Part shown: piece by piece, positions 29,912 through 30,200 of the stretch | Numbering within the stretch: the first letter of the stretch is position 1 | How the letters are laid out: each line of letters begins with the position of its first letter | NCBI GenBank assembly: GCA_040755755.1 | Contig: JBFLZW010000034.1 | Location: 25,382 to 55,581 of the forward strand | Origin: a bacterium | GTDB lineage: Bacteria > SZUA-182 > DTGQ01 | Direction: 5' to 3' | Length of the DNA: 30,200 bases | The notes under the pieces: generated by a model | Told to the model about the DNA's origin: nothing | Databases searched by the model: none | Seen by the model: the letters and a program-made list of their open reading frames with translations, nothing else | Made by a program: the position numbers and the translations under genes

Positions 29912-30200
29912 ATGACAATGGACAGGGGAATGCGATCGAAGAGGTTGCCGGTGGTGCTCGTGGTGCTGTTTGTGGTGAGTATGCTTGGGGTGACCCTTGC
30001 CTTTGTTGGACCGGTGTACAGCAGCGCTGGTGAGGAGGGAGCAGTCAGTAAGGAGTCCAGGAACCCGGATAGCGTGAGCTGGGGCTTCATGGCGGCGGCA
30101 GTGGCTACGGGGCTGTCGACGATCGGGGCGGCCATAGCGGTGGGGCTGGTGGGTTCATCGGCCATGGGGGCCATGAGTGAGCGGCCGGAGATGGCAGGCC
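29912..30200 (+). CDS. ntpK: V/A-type ATP synthase subunit K (c-ring), 3' end outside window
   Basis: The frame remains open to the last base. After an N-terminal hydrophobic segment (LPVVLVVLFVVSMLGVTLAF) that looks like a signal peptide, a polar stretch leads into the first helix of a proteolipid hairpin: GFMAAAVATGLSTIGAAIAV and the loop SERPEMAG, typical of K subunits. The ion-binding Glu of the second helix is beyond the window. ATG 29912 has AAGGAG 9 bases upstream; ATG 29903 abuts that site and is unlikely. The cleavable-looking extension is unusual among simple c-subunits but occurs in some V-type K proteins. Confidence 0.85.
   Translation, partial: MTMDRGMRSKRLPVVLVVLFVVSMLGVTLAFVGPVYSSAGEEGAVSKESRNPDSVSWGFMAAAVATGLSTIGAAIAVGLVGSSAMGAMSERPEMAG

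Overview
This looks like the chromosome of an uncultured or little-studied Gram-negative bacterium with mid-range GC. The order rpsB-tsf-pyrH-frr and tgt-yajC-(HD)-secD-secF, an outer-membrane beta-barrel, a lipoprotein, a PilB/GspE-type ATPase, and dispersed AGGAGTC, TTTCGCGTG and G-rich palindromic repeats recall Desulfobacterota-like or candidate-phylum genomes. A V/A-type ATP synthase is also present. The taxonomic placement is inference from gene content only.

Layout. Positions 1-1175 hold accessory material: the end of a coiled-coil protein, short-period repeats, a small excisionase-type HTH gene, and a translationally coupled DUF1640-like coiled-coil/membrane gene broken by a one-base frameshift. 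A GT2 glycosyltransferase follows (1351-2139). Positions 2182-5020 are a translation and nucleotide cluster (promoter, rpsB, tsf, pyrH, frr, terminator). Positions 5128-10154 are tgt, yajC, an HD phosphohydrolase, secD and secF, closed by a strong intrinsic terminator. A SERCA-like Ca2+ P-type ATPase occupies 10199-12901. Next comes a graveyard (12907-13443) with recognisable relics of a hicAB toxin-antitoxin pair.

Positions 13454-20942 are an envelope or secreted-protein island. On the minus strand are a Gly/Tyr-rich secreted protein, a two-repeat Ig-like lipoprotein and an outer-membrane barrel. On the plus strand is a protein built from GLYGG repeats. Repeat-rich gaps separate them, and a 36-nt repeat occurs in inverted copies at 14739 and 21028.

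Positions 21937-30200 appear to be one operon: a REC protein with a degenerate GGDEF-like domain, a PilB/GspE-like ATPase with an unusual C-terminal extension, a small unknown protein, then V/A-ATP synthase subunits H(G), C, I and K; K runs off the end.

The most striking observation is a 20-copy heptanucleotide array (25434-25573) inside the PilB/GspE-like gene. It reads as much the same heptapeptide in every frame, and a one-unit change would put a stop within about 40 bases, so the C-terminal domain could be a phase-variable on/off module. I did not find a clear new defence or mobile system.
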